Below are positions 61,034-64,000 of a stretch of DNA of 64,000 nt, piece after piece. The notes under the pieces are model-generated. The model was not told the origin of the DNA. It saw only the letters and a list, made by a program, of their open reading frames with translations, and made no database searches. The position numbers were made by a program, and so were the translations under genes. The stretch's first letter is position 1. Each line of letters starts with the position of its first letter. The stretch covers positions 62,001 through 126,000 of the forward strand of contig DATJAY010000003.1 in NCBI GenBank assembly GCA_035515795.1, written 5' to 3'. This DNA comes from Candidatus Acidiferrales bacterium. Its GTDB lineage: Bacteria; Bacteroidota; Ignavibacteria; Kryptoniales; JAKASW01.

Positions 61034-63505
61034 TCATTTGTGACTCTGATCGGACCGACCTTGCAACGCTTGGATGTCGCCAGGAACCCCTTGTTTTGCA
61101 CCGGCTTTTTTAAGCATTCGAACTATTTCAGTGTTGCCTTTGCTGGATGCCACCATCAGCGCCGTCCCACCATTAACGTCTTTCATGTTCACATCGGCTT
61201 GGGCAGCGATCAGCAATCGGACAATACCCGTGTTGTCTTTAAGTGCCGCTCTCATCAGTGCTGTCATTCCCACTTTATCCTTGGCGTTCACATCGGCTTT
61301 GGCGGCAATTAACAATCGAACAATATCTTCCTGACCTTCGTCTGATGCCGACATTAATGCGGTCTCACCTACGTCGTTATTGGCATTCAGATTAGCTTTG
61401 GCATTAATTAGCATCCGAACTATTTCAGTGTGACCTTTCATTACCGCGAGCATAAGCGTCGTATTGCCGTATTCTAGCTTGGTGTTCGCATCGGCATTTG
61501 CATTGATTAGCATTCGCGCTATCTCAGTGTGACCTTGGTCTACTGCAATCGAAAGCGATGTAAGCCCTTCATTGTCCTTGGCGTTTACATCGGCTTTGGC
61601 GGCAATTAACAATCGAACAATATCCTTCTGGCCTTCACCTGACGCCACCATCAACGGGGTACCGCCGTCGTTAGCCTTGGCGTTTACGTCGGCATTCGCA
61701 TCAATTAGCATCTGAGCTATGTCTGTGTGGTGCGTGTGTATCGCAAACATCAACGCGGTATTGCCATCGTTAGTCTTGGCGTTCACATCGACCTTCGCAT
61801 TAATTAGCATCCGAACTATTCCCGTATAACCATTGCCTGAAGCATATATCAATGCCGTATTGCGATCATTGGTCTCGGCATTCACGTCAGCATTCGCATT
61901 AATTAGCATCCGAACTATTCCCGTATAACCATTGCCTGAAGCATATGTCAACGCAGTATTGCCATCGTTAGCCTTGGCGCTAACATCGGCCTTCGCATTA
62001 ATAAGCGTCCGGACTACTTCAGCAGTGCCTTTAAGCACCGCATACATCAATGCCGTATTGCCATTGTTAGCCTTAGCGTTCACATCAGCATTCGCGCCAA
62101 TTAGCATTTGAACAACATCTTTCTGGCCTTCCATTGCTGCATAGATCAACGCAGTATTACCATCGTTAGCCTTGGCGTTCACGTCGGCCTTCGCATTGAT
62201 TAGTATCCGAACAATATTTTTCTGTCCTTTGCCTAACGTAAGCATCAATGCAGTTAAGCCATCATCAGCTTTGGCGTTCACATCGGCATTGGCGGCAATT
62301 AGTAATTGCACAATATCAGCGTTCCCATTGACTGATGCCGCCATCAACGCAGTATTGCCATCGTTAGCCTTCGCGTTCACGTCGGCCTTCGCATTGATTA
62401 GTATCCGAACAATATCTTCCTGGCCTTTATCTAATGCAAGCATCAACGCTGTATTGCCATTGTCAGCCTTCGCGTTCACGTCGGCCTTCGCATTAATTAG
62501 CATCCGAATTATTTCCAAGTGGTCTGCGTCTATAGCATACATCAATGCAGTATTACCATCGTTAGTCTTGGCGTTCACGTCGGCCTTCGCATTTATCAGT
62601 ACCCGCACTATTTCCGTATAGCCTTTGCCTGAAGCATACGTCAACACCGTGCTACCTTCGTTACTCTTCGCGTTCACGTCGGCCTTCGCATCAATTAGCA
62701 TCTGAATAATATTTGTGTGAGCTGTAAGCATCGCGTACATCAACGCAGTGTTGCCATCGTTAGTCTTGGCGTTCACATCCGCATTCGCGGCGATTAGCAA
62801 TCGCACAACATCTTTCTGGCCCTTGTCTGCTGCAAACATTAGTGCTGTCGTGCCCTTTTCGTCCTTTGCGTTCACGTCGGCTTTGGCACCGACTAATTGT
62901 TTGACACGGGACGTGTCTCCGATGCTGGACGCGCTCAGAAGCTCTTGCTTATTTACCTCAGCCGCCATGTCCTCTAGTACCATGTCAATTGCCTTCTGTC
63001 TTATGAGTTGGGCTACCTCCTTATAACCATTCTGTGATGCCATGTCCTCGGCTGTAGCACCGTTGTTGTCTTTGGCGTTCACATCAGGTCTAGTGTCGAG
63101 CAACACACGAACAATTTCTCTCTGGCCTTTACCTGACGCAAGCATCAACGCGGTTAAGCCTTCGTCAGTCTTCGCGTTCACATCGACTTTTGCGGCCAAC
63201 AGTAACTGAACAATATCAATGCGGCCATTTTCCGATGCTATCATCAACGCGGTATATCCTTTGTCGTCCTTGGCGTTCAGATCTGTTTTACCATCGATCA
63301 ATGCTGTAATTCGTTGGATATCACCATTTTTGGCAGCAGCGATAATATCTACGCTCTTATAACTCTTGCAGGTCACGAAAGTGAGAAGCAGAAACAATAA
63401 TGATGCAGTGGCGATCGGCGCTACGAAAGTAGCTAGAGGTGTCTTCGCGTTCTCTTGGTCGAGATATTTCTCCTCTCGACCAAACAGTTTGCAGAACCAA
63501 TTCAT
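61034..63505 (-). CDS. Large ankyrin-repeat protein with membrane anchor
   Basis: 823 residues with a strong ribosome site (AAAGGAGGATATACT before ATG). A short basic start is followed by one membrane helix (FVAPIATASLLFLLLTFVTC, ~27-46); the ankyrin domain probably lies outside the cytoplasm. Four ankyrin repeats (~50-175), a helical break (MVLEDMAAEVNKQELLSASS) and then about 19 repeats of exactly 33 residues with consensus DGNTALMYASGKGQTEIVRMLINAKADVNAKAN. Several neighbouring 99-bp units are almost identical in DNA, e.g. those encoding the two YASGNGYTGIVRMLINA repeats near 61800-61960, a sign of recent unit duplication. Likely a protein-binding scaffold; partner unknown. Confidence 0.88.
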   Translation of the reverse strand: MNWFCKLFGREEKYLDQENAKTPLATFVAPIATASLLFLLLTFVTCKSYKSVDIIAAAKNGDIQRITALIDGKTDLNAKDDKGYTALMIASENGRIDIVQLLLAAKVDVNAKTDEGLTALMLASGKGQREIVRVLLDTRPDVNAKDNNGATAEDMASQNGYKEVAQLIRQKAIDMVLEDMAAEVNKQELLSASSIGDTSRVKQLVGAKADVNAKDEKGTTALMFAADKGQKDVVRLLIAANADVNAKTNDGNTALMYAMLTAHTNIIQMLIDAKADVNAKSNEGSTVLTYASGKGYTEIVRVLINAKADVNAKTNDGNTALMYAIDADHLEIIRMLINAKADVNAKADNGNTALMLALDKGQEDIVRILINAKADVNAKANDGNTALMAASVNGNADIVQLLIAANADVNAKADDGLTALMLTLGKGQKNIVRILINAKADVNAKANDGNTALIYAAMEGQKDVVQMLIGANADVNAKANNGNTALMYAVLKGTAEVVRTLINAKADVSAKANDGNTALTYASGNGYTGIVRMLINANADVNAETNDRNTALIYASGNGYTGIVRMLINAKVDVNAKTNDGNTALMFAIHTHHTDIAQMLIDANADVNAKANDGGTPLMVASGEGQKDIVRLLIAAKADVNAKDNEGLTSLSIAVDQGHTEIARMLINANADANTKLEYGNTTLMLAVMKGHTEIVRMLINAKANLNANNDVGETALMSASDEGQEDIVRLLIAAKADVNAKDKVGMTALMRAALKDNTGIVRLLIAAQADVNMKDVNGGTALMVASSKGNTEIVRMLKKAGAKQGVPGDIQALQGRSDQSHK

Positions 63506-63849
63506 AGTATATCCTCCTTTGGGTTGCGGAACCCAACTTTAATTAGACTGGTCCGCATAAGATGCGGAGTTCTGATTTTGTGTCAGCATACCACGCCTAT
63601 GACTTTTTACAGAAGACGTGCGAAACCCTTTGTATTCAATTGCTTGATGGTTGTCTGTGGACTTGTTACAGCATTTTATGCGGATCACCTTGACATAACC
63701 TCCTTTAATAGGTTCAGGGACTATCCGCCGGACTGCAAACGCCTTTGCCGCCGCGATTCAGTACGTGTATATATATCTAGAGGAATAAACAAAAAAGTCA
63801 ATCATAGATTCTTTTGCCACAAATCTTCTGCCCTCTTGCCAAAGCCAAC
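63506..63849. other. Intergenic with small hairpins
   Basis: About 340 bp. It holds TTGGGTT-CCGC-AACCCAA (63519-63536), just before the ankyrin gene ribosome site, and CCGCAT-AAG-ATGCGG (~63553-63567). A 135-codon plus frame here (63455-63862) looks like an antisense by-product. No gene is supported. Confidence 0.4.
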
Positions 63850-64000
63850 TTACTTGAATTGACTACACGAGATGTTAAGCGGCATTTCAAAGAAAATCAT
63901 ATCATGTATGTTTGATGTTGCGGAATTGAACTTTCCACCATAGCCAGCAAAACCTGTCTTCAAAACGTGAGTTCCGCCGTCTGCGTATAAACTTATGTAT
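63850..64000 (-). CDS. C-terminal end of an unknown protein (5' end outside window)
   Basis: The minus frame is open from the window edge to TAA 63850-63852: about 49 residues including YISLYADGGTHVLKTGFAGY and ending MPLNISCSQFK. The strand-like pattern looks coding. Family unknown. Confidence 0.45.
   Translation of the reverse strand, partial: YISLYADGGTHVLKTGFAGYGGKFNSATSNIHDMIFFEMPLNISCSQFK

Noticed and set aside
63531-63537. ACCCAAC/GTTGGGT before the ankyrin gene as a cassette boundary
   Set aside because: Matches the core consensus, but it is part of a short simple hairpin and no attC-like arms were found next to it.
63455-63862. 135-codon plus frame near the right end
   Set aside because: Begins antisense inside the ankyrin gene, no ribosome site, Cys/Arg-rich shadow composition.
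1-64000. CRISPR arrays, rRNA, tRNA, replication origin
   Set aside because: No spaced direct repeats of CRISPR type, no rRNA or tRNA signatures and no DnaA-box cluster were recognised by eye.

Overview
The window looks like a chromosomal segment of a free-living bacterium of the Fibrobacterota-Chlorobiota-Bacteroidota (FCB) superphylum, most likely an Ignavibacteria/Kryptonia-type lineage. The evidence is two secreted proteins ending in type IX secretion (T9SS) sorting domains with the NYPNPFNP motif (34767-36965, 40730-43342), a PorV/PorQ-like outer-membrane barrel, a lamin-tail/FlgD-type extracellular protein, a DUF4905 protein and moderate GC by eye. No rRNA, tRNA or CRISPR was recognised. 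The lineage is an inference from family content only.

Layout. 1-1 kb: the end of a restriction-modification-like unit (HEPN protein, MjaI-type endonuclease). 1.4-3.4 kb: an orphan helical protein whose 5' end carries a small palindromic repeat, then a gene-free stretch rich in palindromes and a 21-bp tandem repeat. 3.5-9.7 kb: an iron block, all on the minus strand: fur, feoA, feoB, a tiny Cys-tailed membrane protein, a FecA-like TonB receptor and bacterioferritin. A nearly identical inverted-repeat operator lies in front of fur and of the receptor. 9.9-29.3 kb: mostly conserved chromosomal genes (DUF58, rmuC-addB, glutamine amidotransferase, phosphoesterase, hybrid histidine kinase, ABC exporter, aldo/keto reductase, two DinB-fold proteins, MFS, AraC, DUF488, Ada). 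29.5-43.4 kb: envelope and secreted proteins (zinc peptidase, carboxypeptidase-regulatory-domain protein, arylsulfotransferase-like and propeller T9SS cargo, PorV-like barrel) plus pirin, DUF72, a third DinB and a decayed SRPBCC gene. 43.4-48.4 kb: a decayed T9SS cargo gene, an SF1 helicase and a 5'-truncated lamin-tail protein.

48.4-64 kb is clearly accessory DNA: four copies (three open, one with a nonsense codon) of a double-HTH protein family, fragments of an IS110 transposase, an FtsX-type permease and possibly a tyrosine recombinase, orphan lipoproteins, two ankyrin-repeat proteins, and what looks like an integron gene cassette. A 63-bp attC-like site (59372-59434) follows a GH16-like lipoprotein gene, and a second core site with imperfect inverted arms (60657-60800) sits directly before that gene's start. 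No integron integrase is in the window.

The candidates most worth checking are the cassette/attC region, the dispersed double-HTH family that sits at gene-truncating junctions, and the fur/TonB operator pair. I saw no convincing new multi-gene defence or biosynthetic system.
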